Source: JAEUMD01 sp050246945 (lineage in GTDB: Bacteria; Pseudomonadota; Alphaproteobacteria; Rhizobiales; Hyphomicrobiaceae). From it: DNA of 64,000 bases. Positions 44,880 through 53,283 of the stretch are shown piece by piece. Under the pieces are notes generated by a model. It saw only the letters and a list, made by a program, of their open reading frames with translations. It searched no databases and was not told the origin of the DNA. Location: assembly GCA_050246945.1 (NCBI GenBank), contig JBFWVC010000019.1:1-64000 (forward strand), in the 5' to 3' direction. Within the stretch, counting starts at the first letter, position 1. Every line of letters starts with the position of its first letter. The position numbers were made by a program, and so were the translations under genes.

Positions 44880-45965
44880 TCAGCGTCTCGGGCGGGTATA
44901 CCTTTTAAGTCGTAATCGCTTAAGCGGCGTGCGAACTGAGCTTGGCTTCTTTACCTCGATGGAAAAAATCTCGCGCTCTCTGCCGTTGACCAGACAAGCT
45001 TCGAGATCAGTTAGGCTCTCTTGTGTGCGAGCGGGGAGGCATGAAATGTCAAATGTGTCAGGATCGCTCTGATTGGCGCTAAATATTAGCTTTTCTACGG
45101 GGCGCATAGACCGGGAGTTTGTCAGAAACTGTGTCAGCACTTCGGTTGCGGCTTTGCCAATATTATTTGCTTTGGGGAAGTGCTTTCGAATTAGCATGAA
45201 AACAATGTCTTCGTATTCCATTTGAAGAAGTTCTTCGCTTAGTAGCGCCTTATGTAGAGGTGGAATTCTAATGATGGCGTCAATACGATCCATGAAATCC
45301 AGAAGCTTGATTGTTTTTGGGTCTTTGCCATTGCTGGCTTCGCACCACTTTTGGAATCGAGTTTCCCACTCGGAGTAGTATTGTTCGTAAGACATAGGTG
45401 TTGGGTCGTTCCAATTATCCAATATATGTTTAGAGTCTTCTTCCTGGCTGAGGGTGCTTCCAGCAAAGAAAAAAATTGAGCGCCCCAAATAATGCTTGTC
45501 TTTACCTATATAAAATGTGCCATCCCACATGGGGGCCAAGAACTTCGGATATAACGCTTGTCCATTTACTTCCGTGTCTATTTCGTCGAAAAACACAACG
45601 GGAAGTTTCCCCCCGAGATTCAGCGATTGAACCCGTTGAAAGATGTTGTAAAGATCGGATATTCCCTCAAGGGAGGCAACATAGATTTCTTCAAAAGAAA
45701 CTTCCAATTCTGAGTTGGTTGTTTCCAGTGATTCGATTAACTGTTTAATCAAGAAACTCTTTCCGCTACCCGGTGGTGCGGCGAGCAAAATATTCAACGG
45801 ACGCCGCACGGAAACTTTACTTATGTAGTTATTTATCTGCTCTCGAATTGCGCGAAGGTGATTGACAAAGCCGACATTGCGCGTGACGTATTTGCCAAAT
45901 ACGGGAGTAATAATGTGCCGTTTGGAACTTGTCGCTGAACTTGCAATTTTAATTTCATCGCTCAT
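44880..45965 (-). CDS. AAA+ ATPase of unknown function
   Basis: 361 aa. Walker A APPGSGKSFLIKQLIE (about 65-80) and Walker B LPVVFFDEIDTEV, followed by a sensor-like segment (SIFFFAGSTLSQEE). A basic C-terminal tail (LKRLRLKRYTRPRR) may bind nucleic acid. AT-rich codon use suggests recent transfer. No restriction or toxin domain is visible. Related sequences could be part of a defence system with the R-M gene, but they are 1.5 kb apart and on opposite strands. Confidence 0.82.
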   Translation of the reverse strand: MSDEIKIASSATSSKRHIITPVFGKYVTRNVGFVNHLRAIREQINNYISKVSVRRPLNILLAAPPGSGKSFLIKQLIESLETTNSELEVSFEEIYVASLEGISDLYNIFQRVQSLNLGGKLPVVFFDEIDTEVNGQALYPKFLAPMWDGTFYIGKDKHYLGRSIFFFAGSTLSQEEDSKHILDNWNDPTPMSYEQYYSEWETRFQKWCEASNGKDPKTIKLLDFMDRIDAIIRIPPLHKALLSEELLQMEYEDIVFMLIRKHFPKANNIGKAATEVLTQFLTNSRSMRPVEKLIFSANQSDPDTFDISCLPARTQESLTDLEACLVNGREREIFSIEVKKPSSVRTPLKRLRLKRYTRPRR

Positions 45966-46115
45966 GGCAAAGTCTCACCGTTGCCGAAAGTGCATCTCGG
46001 CGATAATGAATCTACGTCTCGTTGCTGTCAGTGCTGCGTCAGGTTTCCGCCTGGGCGGATTGGCGCACCTTCCGAGGCGCGCAGAAAGCTGGGCTATCGA
46101 AAGGTGCGCTCAACG

Positions 46116-46322
46116 TCATCCAGTGACGACTATCTTTAAATCCTCATTCTTGTTCTGATCGCGAACAAGAACTGTTCGGTTCTTACTGGTAGGAACCACG
46201 GTACGGGCTAGGGCAACCGCGCTGCGGACCGCAGCTGCACTGCTCTTGGTGCCGAAGAACTGCTTAAGCTCTTCTATGGCTAGCTCGGTATTCTTATCAA
46301 GCTGGAACGTTAGTTGTGCCAT
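46116..46322 (-). CDS. Small ribbon-helix-helix-like protein
   Basis: 68 aa. LTFQLDKNTELAIEELKQFFGTKSSAAAVRSAVALARTVV fits a CopG/Arc-type fold (beta strand then two helices), often an antitoxin or repressor. GAGAGG upstream. It is 150 bp before the AAA+ gene on the same strand, possibly controlling it. No toxin partner was identified. Confidence 0.68.
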   Translation of the reverse strand: MAQLTFQLDKNTELAIEELKQFFGTKSSAAAVRSAVALARTVVPTSKNRTVLVRDQNKNEDLKIVVTG

Positions 46323-46851
46323 CGGGTGCCTCTCGATTGGACATGGGATGCGAAAAATCGGTTCCGATCAGTTGATTCTAGTAGGGGTCTAGTCCCGGGG
46401 GTAGGAATCTATCACTGGTGATCCGTTTGTCAACCAAATATGGATTGAAATTGTTGACTCGGTGGTTGGATTCTCATCTATCGACGACCATTTGTGTGGC
46501 AGGTTTTGGGCCGCCACGCGGTTGTAGACGCAGTTGTCGCTGGTCTCCATGCCCTACTTCGGCGCTTCCATATCGTCCAAAAATCCATCTAACTAATTGA
46601 AAAACTGTATTAATATCTGGCGACCTGTTGACACTTACGACATGGTTACAAGAATGTTAAAAAAAGTCCAAATTTGGATGATCCATGGATTGACTGTGGG
46701 TGGTTGGTGAGGTACATTTTTCACACATAAGGACTCAAAAGAGCCAGTGCAAGTTAGCGCAAAAGAGCTGAAAGACAGCCAGCGCAAGTTGCAGCCTATC
46801 GGGGGGAACCATTGTGCGTGACGATGTTGATAGCGCAGCGAGGTATTGGGC
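46323..46851. other. AT-rich intergenic island region
   Basis: 529 bp, no supported gene. A short direct repeat (AGCCAGTGCAAGTT and AGCCAGCGCAAGTT, around 46743 and 46777) lies near the right end. Confidence 0.5.
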
Positions 46852-47199
46852 ATGCAAGCCATATCTTTTGGGTTGGAAGCGGGGACACGGGCACTGTTCG
46901 CAGGGCTTGCGGCAGATCAGTGGACAGAGAGCCTAGAGTTGAGGCACTCGAACGGGCGTGTACGCAATTATATTCGTGACTTACTGCAACTGGCTAGGCA
47001 CCTTGATGCTATTTACGAAGTTGTGCTCAGTGAAGGGTTGTTGACAGCGCCCGGTCAGGATGAAGGCCCATTATTCATCGTGGAGTACAGAAGTGTAACG
47101 TTGCTGTGTTATGCGGAAGCAAACACTATCGTCGTATTCTGGATGTCACGCCTTTTCCGACCGACGATAGAAACTGGCACCTGTGCGCCGCTAAACTGA
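46852..47199 (+). CDS. Unknown small island protein
   Basis: 115 aa. ATG with GAGG 8 nt upstream. LFIVEYRSVTLLCYAEANTIVVFWMSRLF is beta-rich and vaguely reminiscent of RelE-type toxins, but no family can be named. Last gene before the island boundary. Confidence 0.5.
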   Translation: MQAISFGLEAGTRALFAGLAADQWTESLELRHSNGRVRNYIRDLLQLARHLDAIYEVVLSEGLLTAPGQDEGPLFIVEYRSVTLLCYAEANTIVVFWMSRLFRPTIETGTCAPLN

Positions 47200-47360
47200 A
47201 ATGGTCGCAGGATTCGCGAAGCGTATGTGCTTCAAACGACTGCATCGTCAGGAATGGTCGAACATCGGTTAGAATTGCTGCAAAGTCTTGCTATCGGTAA
47301 ACCTGCTAAACATCACGCAAAGCATTGAAATTGAAATAAAAATATCTATCGCGTGCCGAA

Positions 47361-47377
47361 TCCTCTTCTGGGCACCA
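47361..47377 (+). repeat. attR: direct repeat of the tRNA-Leu 3' end
   Basis: TCCTCTTCTGGGCACCA matches 37284-37300 exactly. It marks the right boundary of the island; core-type sequence resumes with the gene ending at 47421. Confidence 0.85.
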
Positions 47378-47420
47378 ACATTATGACGTCCTTGCAAAAT
47401 TGGCGTTGGGCTGCGGCGGG

Positions 47421-48344
47421 CTAAAGATCCTGCGAGCGCCAGGCGTTTGCGAATTGTACCCCGATGGCCAGCGCCTCCTCGCGCATCAGGCGGTTGAACG
47501 CATCGAGCGAAATTTCGATCTGCCGCCGGCCAAGTCCGCTTTCCATAAACGCTTTCAGCGTGCCGAGATCGGCGAGACTGAGTTCCTCGTACATCATCTC
47601 GTTTTGTGTCACGACCACCGGGTCGAGCTGTTGCCACAACTGTCGGCCCTGCCGCTCTACAATTGCGAGGATCTCTTCTGGCGAATATCGAGGCTGTCCG
47701 GCCGGCTTGATGGACTCCACACCGACCGACGCACCGACAGAAACGTTGGTGAGAGCGTCCGTTAGCGCCCTGGTACCTCCAGCGAGATCCGCGATCGCCT
47801 CGATCAGCACCTTGCGCTCCGGTTGCTGCTCAAGTCGCGCGGCTGCTTCGATCATCCACGCTAGGCTCCGTTTGGCATCGATCGTTCGTTCATGGAACAA
47901 CCGCTCGCTTCGGGAGATCCTCTCGCCAATTGGCGAACGTCGCAGGGCGATCAGTTCCTTGAGTTCGCTCGTCTTGAAGCGTTCGGCATAGAGGCTTGCC
48001 AACTTCTGCTCCGCCGACTTTATGTCGAAGGACTTGAGCACGGCACGGCGCCAGGTAGGCATCAGTCGCGCTTGCTTCTGTTTGTCGAATCCGTACTGCC
48101 CATAGTCGGCCGATTGCGCCAGCATTTCTCGCCAGCCCGACAGAGCCGGCGAAACGTTGGACAGGCCCAGAAGCTCTTGCGCGAGCACCACGTTTTCGGC
48201 CGCGACGGAACCGGCGCTCTCAGCGCGCTCGACGTTTTCTGCAGCAGGCGCAGGGGCACTCAGTGTGATCGTCATGACCATGACGAGAGCTGCGACAAAC
48301 CCTGCGCCAGACCAGCGAACTGCGTAGCGATCATGGGCACGCAT
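47421..48344 (-). CDS. Exported DUF2059-like protein
   Basis: 307 aa. N-terminal signal or membrane anchor (GAGFVAALVMVMTITLSAPAPA) and helical repeats (LKELIALRRSPIGERISR, LADLGTLKAFMESGLGRRQIEISLDAF) of the DUF2059 type. Likely periplasmic. Divergent from the vWA gene. Confidence 0.75.
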   Translation of the reverse strand: MRAHDRYAVRWSGAGFVAALVMVMTITLSAPAPAAENVERAESAGSVAAENVVLAQELLGLSNVSPALSGWREMLAQSADYGQYGFDKQKQARLMPTWRRAVLKSFDIKSAEQKLASLYAERFKTSELKELIALRRSPIGERISRSERLFHERTIDAKRSLAWMIEAAARLEQQPERKVLIEAIADLAGGTRALTDALTNVSVGASVGVESIKPAGQPRYSPEEILAIVERQGRQLWQQLDPVVVTQNEMMYEELSLADLGTLKAFMESGLGRRQIEISLDAFNRLMREEALAIGVQFANAWRSQDL

Positions 48345-48562
48345 CTGAAATCCTCATGCGTTGTGTCTGTAGATCAGCCTACGAAGCAGTTACTTTAGCC
48401 TCGGCTAAAGCCTTCATTAAAATGCCGATCATTTCCTGCGATTGCCGCCGATTGCCCATGCATTCATCTGACGTTGCCGCAATTCCTCAATTCGGCCGCT
48501 CAATGAGCCTGCTTCCGCCAGATCGGCGACCTAAGGCTTCTCCAGATTTCGGAGGAGGAGCC

Positions 48563-49948
48563 ATGTTTGCACCAAGAAATTTTGACCGCAGCGTTGCCGC
48601 GATTGCCGGCGCGCTGGGTCTGGCCGCTTTCATTCCCACTCAGGCGACGGCTGCAACGGCGCCCTCTGCCGCACTCGAGCTTAATGCCGAGCTTGGCCAA
48701 GCGGTCCTGCCGACTGGCACAGCGGGCAAGGTTTATCTGCGCCTGTCGCTGAAGGGCGTGCCGATCGCCGGTCGAAAGGAGCGCCCGCCTGTCAACGTTG
48801 CCCTGGTTCTGGATCGCTCGGGCTCCATGAAGGGCGCGCGCATCGCCTCTGCCAAGACGGCTGCCAACGTCGCGCTCGAAAGGCTGTCGCCACAGGACAT
48901 GGTGTCTCTCATTGCCTACAACCACGAGGTCGATGTGCTGCAACCGGCGGCGCAGGTCGGCAACGGTCGCTCCCTGGCTCAAAAGATCGAAAGGCTCACT
49001 GCGGATGGGCGCACGGCGCTTCATGCGGGTGTCGTCGCCGGTGCCGAAGAGGTCAGACGCCACCTCGACGAGACACGCGTGAACCGCGTAATTTTGCTTT
49101 CCGACGGCCTTGCGAACGTCGGCCCCTCGAGTCCGCGCGAATTGGCGGAGCTGGGCCGCAAGCTCGGCGCTGACGGCATTTCCGTAACCACTATCGGCCT
49201 CGGCCTCGATTACAACGAGGACCTGATGCAGCGCCTTGCAGCCGCCAGCGATGGCAACCATGCCTTCGTTGAGGACCCCGAGGACCTTGCCGGCATCTTC
49301 GCCTCCGAATTCGGTGATGCGCTGTCCATTACCGCCAAGGACATCGAGATCATCATCGAATGCCGCATCGGCTTCAAACCCGTGCGCGTGCTGGGCCGCG
49401 AGGCGCAGATCGAAGGCAATCGCATCCGACTGAAATTGAACCAGTTGCAGGGCGCCAACGAGCGCTATTTTGTCGTCGAACTGGACGCGCCTGAGGTCCG
49501 CATGCCCGGCGCCGCCGAAGTGGCTAGAATTTCCGTTGATTATCTGGACCTGGGCTCCAACGCTCGTCGTCAGGCCTCAGCAACCGCCGCGGCACACTAT
49601 TCCGCGTCCAGGGATGAGGCTGAAAAGAGCGTCAACAAGGCCGTCATGAGCCAGATAGCGACACAGGTTGCGACCGAGACCAGCGAGAAGGCAGTGGAAC
49701 TGCGCGACAAGGGCGATATATCCGGTGCGCGCAAGCTGCTGGAAGGCAATGCCTCATATCTGAAGAACGCGCGCGAACTCTACGGGTCCGGCGCCGATGC
49801 GGCCTCTGCTTCCGCTGTGAAGGAGCTGCAGGAGCTCGAGAAGAGGCAGAACGAAGCAGCCGGCAATCTCGATGCGCAGGCGTGGGAAAAGACCCGCAAG
49901 TCGATGCGCTACGACCAGCACAAGTCGAAGATGCAACAAAGCTACTAA
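48563..49948 (+). CDS. Exported von Willebrand factor A domain protein
   Basis: 461 aa. Signal-like N-terminus (VAAIAGALGLAAFIPTQATAATA). The vWA domain has MIDAS DRSGSM in VNVALVLDRSGSMKGARI, with Thr/Asp follow-up (LSDGLANVG). The C-terminal third is helical. The ATG at 48563 has GGAGGAGGAG upstream; the frame is open 69 codons further without support. The stop codon is inside the following palindrome. Confidence 0.87.
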   Translation: MFAPRNFDRSVAAIAGALGLAAFIPTQATAATAPSAALELNAELGQAVLPTGTAGKVYLRLSLKGVPIAGRKERPPVNVALVLDRSGSMKGARIASAKTAANVALERLSPQDMVSLIAYNHEVDVLQPAAQVGNGRSLAQKIERLTADGRTALHAGVVAGAEEVRRHLDETRVNRVILLSDGLANVGPSSPRELAELGRKLGADGISVTTIGLGLDYNEDLMQRLAAASDGNHAFVEDPEDLAGIFASEFGDALSITAKDIEIIIECRIGFKPVRVLGREAQIEGNRIRLKLNQLQGANERYFVVELDAPEVRMPGAAEVARISVDYLDLGSNARRQASATAAAHYSASRDEAEKSVNKAVMSQIATQVATETSEKAVELRDKGDISGARKLLEGNASYLKNARELYGSGADAASASAVKELQELEKRQNEAAGNLDAQAWEKTRKSMRYDQHKSKMQQSY

Positions 49949-49992
49949 TGCATGTCGCGCAAAAGTGTGCAGCGGTTTTGCGCGACATGCAT
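49948..49992. repeat. Perfect palindrome with GTGTGCAGCGG loop
   Basis: 17-bp arms ATGCATGTCGCGCAAAA / TTTTGCGCGACATGCAT flank the 11-nt loop GTGTGCAGCGG, which is shared with the tandem repeats at 25431. It begins at the last base of the vWA stop codon and could act as a terminator. Confidence 0.9.
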
Positions 49993-50045
49993 CAGGTTAA
50001 AGAACATGGTCAGCTGAACCGCTTGGCACTTCGTCCGAACATGCG

Positions 50046-50450
50046 CTAACCGCAGCCGCTCCCGACGAGCCATTTGGGATCGAACCAGCGATCGGCAGGC
50101 CCGTCGTAGGGCAGGCGCGTGATGTCCCAGTGCCGAATGTAGGGCGCGTAGACGTCCCACACCGGCGGCCCGCCGCCTATGAACACGCGCCGGCCCTTGT
50201 AGCGCGCCAAAACGTCCTCGGGCTTCTCTTGTGAGCGGATGACGGCGATTGTCCGCTCGAGAAACGCCCACTCCGGCACCGCGCTGATGGTCTTGGGACC
50301 GGCCAGCAAGACGTGCCCCCTGGTCTTGTAAAAGAAGCGTTCGACATCGGCGCGGAACTCGGGCCGCTCATCGCCCTCCCACGGCAGCCAGCCGTTCAAG
50401 CCCAATTGGCCGCGCAAGCCGATAGCACAAATGGAACGGACGTCTGGCAT
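50046..50450 (-). CDS. Short dihydrofolate reductase-like protein
   Basis: 134 aa, shorter than the usual 160 aa. Matches: SICAIGLRGQLGLNGWLPW (Met20 loop region), LLAGPKTISAVPE and VFIGGGPPVWDVYAPYI. Probably a FolA-family reductase for tetrahydrofolate, but the deletions between motifs leave activity uncertain. Confidence 0.82.
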   Translation of the reverse strand: MPDVRSICAIGLRGQLGLNGWLPWEGDERPEFRADVERFFYKTRGHVLLAGPKTISAVPEWAFLERTIAVIRSQEKPEDVLARYKGRRVFIGGGPPVWDVYAPYIRHWDITRLPYDGPADRWFDPKWLVGSGCG

Positions 50451-50494
50451 TGCTACCTCGTTCTCCCAACCAATCTTACTTCAAGTCGCTCGGC

Positions 50495-51535
50495 TCACGG
50501 TTGCCACGGTTTGATCGGTTCGGGGCTCTCCGCTTCGTCGCGTTTTTCGGCACGGCCGATCTCGCGCGTCAAGTCGTAGAGGGCGGCCTGAATCCCTTCG
50601 CCGGATACCGCCGACAGAAGCAACGGCTTCTTGCGCGCTGCCTTGTAAAGGACCTCCGCCTTTTCGGCTCGGGCCGTCTCGTCCAACGCATCGACCTTGG
50701 ACAGCGCAACGATCTCCTTCTTGGATGCCAGATCGTAGCCATAGGCCTTCAGTTCGCGGCGGACCGTGCGATATGCGCCCGCGACGTCGTCCGCCGTGGC
50801 GTCGACCAGGTGCAGCAAGACCCGGCAGCGCTCGACATGTCCAAGGAAGCGGGTGCCGAGCCCTGCTCCCTCATGGGCGCCCTCGATGAGGCCCGGGATG
50901 TCGGCAAGCACGAAAACGACGTCTCCAGCGCGCACAACGCCCAAATTGGGGTGCAGCGTGGTGAAGGGGTAGTCGGCGATTCTCGGCTTGGCGGCCGAGA
51001 CAGCGGCGAGAAACGTCGACTTGCCGGCGTTGGGTAAACCGACGAGCCCGGCGTCAGCAATGAGCTTCAACCTTAGCCAGATGGTCAGCTCCTCGCCAGG
51101 CAGGCCCGGATTGGCATGACGCGGCGCTTGGTTGGTCGCCGACTTGAAGTGCGCGTTACCAAAGCCACCGTTACCGCCCTTGGCGAGCACGACGCGCTGG
51201 CCGGGCTCCTTCAGGTCGGCAATCAGCGTTTCGTTGTCCTCCGCGTAGATCTCGGTGCCAGGCGGAACCTTGATGACGATGTCGGCGCCCGATGGGCCGG
51301 CTCGGTTGCGCCCCATTCCCGGCGTACCGCTCTTCGCCTTGAAGTGCTGCTGGTAGCGATAGTCGATCAGCGTGTTGAGGTTGGCTACGCACTCGGCAAT
51401 GACGTCGCCGCCCTTGCCGCCGTCGCCGCCGTCAGGTCCGCCAAACTCGATAAACTTTTCGCGACGGAAGCTTATGCTTCCAGCGCCGCCGTTGCCGGCC
51501 TTGATGTAGATTTTTGCCTGATCCAGAAATTTCAT
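50495..51535 (-). CDS. obgE: Obg GTPase (CgtA)
   Basis: 346 aa. Glycine-rich Obg fold (KIYIKAGNGGAGSISFRREKFIEFGGPDGGDGG) and G domain (GLPNAGKSTFLAAVS, LADIPGLIEGA, LSKVD). Without a C-terminal OCT domain, as often in Proteobacteria. Acts in 50S ribosome maturation and stress control. Downstream of rpmA and a GNAT gene, the usual alphaproteobacterial order. Confidence 0.97.
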   Translation of the reverse strand: MKFLDQAKIYIKAGNGGAGSISFRREKFIEFGGPDGGDGGKGGDVIAECVANLNTLIDYRYQQHFKAKSGTPGMGRNRAGPSGADIVIKVPPGTEIYAEDNETLIADLKEPGQRVVLAKGGNGGFGNAHFKSATNQAPRHANPGLPGEELTIWLRLKLIADAGLVGLPNAGKSTFLAAVSAAKPRIADYPFTTLHPNLGVVRAGDVVFVLADIPGLIEGAHEGAGLGTRFLGHVERCRVLLHLVDATADDVAGAYRTVRRELKAYGYDLASKKEIVALSKVDALDETARAEKAEVLYKAARKKPLLLSAVSGEGIQAALYDLTREIGRAEKRDEAESPEPIKPWQP

Positions 51536-51547
51536 TGGAAACGTGCC

Positions 51548-52129
51548 TCAAACACCGCGCCGTTTGAATTTGCGCCACTCGCCTCGCAGCAATTCGTAGT
51601 GTTCGGCCGGCGCCTCGATGCGCCTCGCCTCGCACCAGCAGCTGCACGAGCCCGTCGATTTGAACCCCAGCTTCTCGATTACCCTGGCGGATCCAGGATT
51701 ATCGGCGAAATGGCAGCAGGTGAGTTTTTCGAACCCCGCGCGGGCGAAGCAGTGCTCGACCAGCGCGTGCGCCGCCTCGGTTGCGATCCCCCTGCCCCAA
51801 TAGGGCTTGCCGACCCAATAGCCGATCTCGGCAACGCGGCCTTCCTCTGATGGCAGGTAGCCGGTAATGCCGAGCAATTGGCCTTCATCGGCCATCGTCA
51901 TGGCGCGCACGAACTCTCCCTCCTCGAGCCCGTAGAGCCATTGGCGGGCGTCATCTGGCGTATAGGGGTAGGGAATGCGCGCCGTCATTGAGGCGATCGC
52001 CCAATCGCCGGCGAGCCGGGCGATATCGAACAGATCATCCTCCCTCAAAGGGCGCAGCACGAGCCGCGCGGTGCGGATCAGGCCGCCTTCGGTGGACTTG
52101 CGCCGGAGCATTTGAGACAACCGTGCCAT
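51548..52129 (-). CDS. GNAT-family N-acetyltransferase (RimJ-like)
   Basis: 193 aa from the ATG with GGAGGG 5 nt upstream. RimJ/RimL-type motifs: RLVLRPLREDDLFDIARLAGDWAIA, AEIGYWVGKPYWGRGIATEAAHALVEH, NPGSARVIEKLGF. The substrate is unknown. 12 bp before obgE on the same strand. Confidence 0.9.
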   Translation of the reverse strand: MARLSQMLRRKSTEGGLIRTARLVLRPLREDDLFDIARLAGDWAIASMTARIPYPYTPDDARQWLYGLEEGEFVRAMTMADEGQLLGITGYLPSEEGRVAEIGYWVGKPYWGRGIATEAAHALVEHCFARAGFEKLTCCHFADNPGSARVIEKLGFKSTGSCSCWCEARRIEAPAEHYELLRGEWRKFKRRGV

Positions 52130-52150
52130 GCCGTCCCTCCTGAGACGACG

Positions 52151-52176
52151 AAGGGGAGACGCTGACGTCTCCCCTT
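52151..52176 (-). terminator. Hairpin between rpmA and the GNAT gene
   Basis: 11-bp stem AAGGGGAGACG/CGTCTCCCCTT with 4-nt loop, 45 bp after the rpmA stop; weak T content. Probably partial termination separating abundant ribosomal protein transcripts from GNAT-obgE. Confidence 0.6.
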
Positions 52177-52220
52177 CACCAGTATCAGAACCCATCCGCC
52201 CGACCGCAGCAGGCGACCGG

Positions 52221-52493
52221 CTATTCCGCGGCGTCGACGGTTGCGGGGCGAATGGAGACGAACACGCGGCCGTTGCGACGGGTGCGGAACTCGACCGCCC
52301 CTTCGACCTTGGCGAACAGCGTGTGGTCGGTGCCCATTCCGACGTTGTCGCCCGGATGGACCTTCGTGCCGCGCTGGCGGACGAGGATGTTGCCGGGGAT
52401 GACGTGTTCGCCGCCGTAGCGTTTGACGCCGAGCATCTTGGGATTGCTGTCGCGACCGTTCTTTGACGAGCCGCCGGCCTTTTTCTGTGCCAT
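52221..52493 (-). CDS. rpmA: 50S ribosomal protein L27
   Basis: 90 aa. Full L27 sequence (MAQKKAGGSSKNGRDSNPKM, GGEHVIPGNILVRQRG, HTLFAKVEGAVEF). 40 bp after rplU, same operon. Confidence 0.98.
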   Translation of the reverse strand: MAQKKAGGSSKNGRDSNPKMLGVKRYGGEHVIPGNILVRQRGTKVHPGDNVGMGTDHTLFAKVEGAVEFRTRRNGRVFVSIRPATVDAAE

Positions 52494-52533
52494 GACTTTG
52501 GTATCCTTATCTTGCTGGTCCGTCCGGCTGCCG

Positions 52534-52848
52534 TCAGGCGCCGACGATGGATGTGATGCGGACCTTGGTCAGATCCTGGCGATGGCCGCGCTTGCGGCGC
52601 GAATTCTTGCGGCGGCGTTTCTTGAAGGCGATGACCTTCGGTCCGCGCGTCTGCTCGACGAGTTCGGCGGTGACCTTGGCGCCTGCAACGGTCGGCGCGC
52701 CAACCGTCACGGATGCGCCCTCACCGACCATGAGGACCTCGCCGAACTCGACGGAGGCACCCGCCTCGCCGTCGAGCTTCTCGATCGTGATGATATCGTC
52801 CTTGGCGACGCGGTACTGCTTGCCGCCTGTCTTGATGACAGCGTACAT
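52534..52848 (-). CDS. rplU: 50S ribosomal protein L21
   Basis: 104 aa. Typical L21 (MYAVIKTGGKQYRVAKDDII, KVIAFKKRRRKNSRRKRGHRQ). First gene of the block. Confidence 0.98.
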   Translation of the reverse strand: MYAVIKTGGKQYRVAKDDIITIEKLDGEAGASVEFGEVLMVGEGASVTVGAPTVAGAKVTAELVEQTRGPKVIAFKKRRRKNSRRKRGHRQDLTKVRITSIVGA

Positions 52849-53283
52849 GGCTCTTGCCCTTCTCTCGTTGGCCGCGCCCTGTGGCGCCCCTCTGTGCCTG
52901 CGGCCTTTTGGGCCCCAAGTTGGGGAGGGGACTTTCGAGCCTTTCGCGACGGCAACGGTCGCAGGATAGCCTCGGGCAGCGCATTAAGCGCGCTCGGCGG
53001 CACCGAACGCGTTGGCGGGTTTATGTTCGCTCAGAGCCGGAATGTCAACGGCGGGCAGCCGCAGATCGGCTCTCAGCGTCGCTTTTTGCTCGCCACAGCT
53101 GCCGGTCGAGAGGGGGAGGAGCCTCTCCGGCCCGACCACCGTTGCTTTCTCAGCCTTGTCGCGCGATCCGGCGGTCCGGGTGGCGGCTGCGATATCTGGA
53201 GACCGGGACGACCGCGCAAGCCCTGCCGGGTAACGGCCCAAGAATAGGCGGCTTGTTCAGGTCTGGCAGACTATAACCAAGCA
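52849..53283. other. Divergent intergenic region upstream of rplU
   Basis: 435 bp. No supported gene. A possible leader hairpin (GGCCTTTTGGGCC, then CCCCAAGTTGGGG around 52900-52926) lies within 80 bp upstream of rplU and might belong to an autoregulated L21 leader. Confidence 0.4.

Larger units (their letters stand above)
37301..47377. mobile_element. Integrative genomic island at tRNA-Leu(CAG)
   Basis: About 10.1 kb bounded by the tRNA 3' end and its direct repeat. The integrase is next to the tRNA. Cargo: MmeI-like restriction-modification enzyme, small cysteine-rich protein, serine recombinase, AAA+ ATPase, ribbon-helix-helix protein and an unknown. The right part (43.4-47.3 kb) is clearly AT-richer than the flanks. 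No conjugation genes are seen, so it may be mobilised in trans or immobile. Confidence 0.85.

Noticed and set aside
46116..47199. Toxin-antitoxin pair made of the RHH protein and the 115-aa unknown
   Set aside because: The genes are divergent, over 500 bp apart, and the 115-aa protein has no firm toxin motif.
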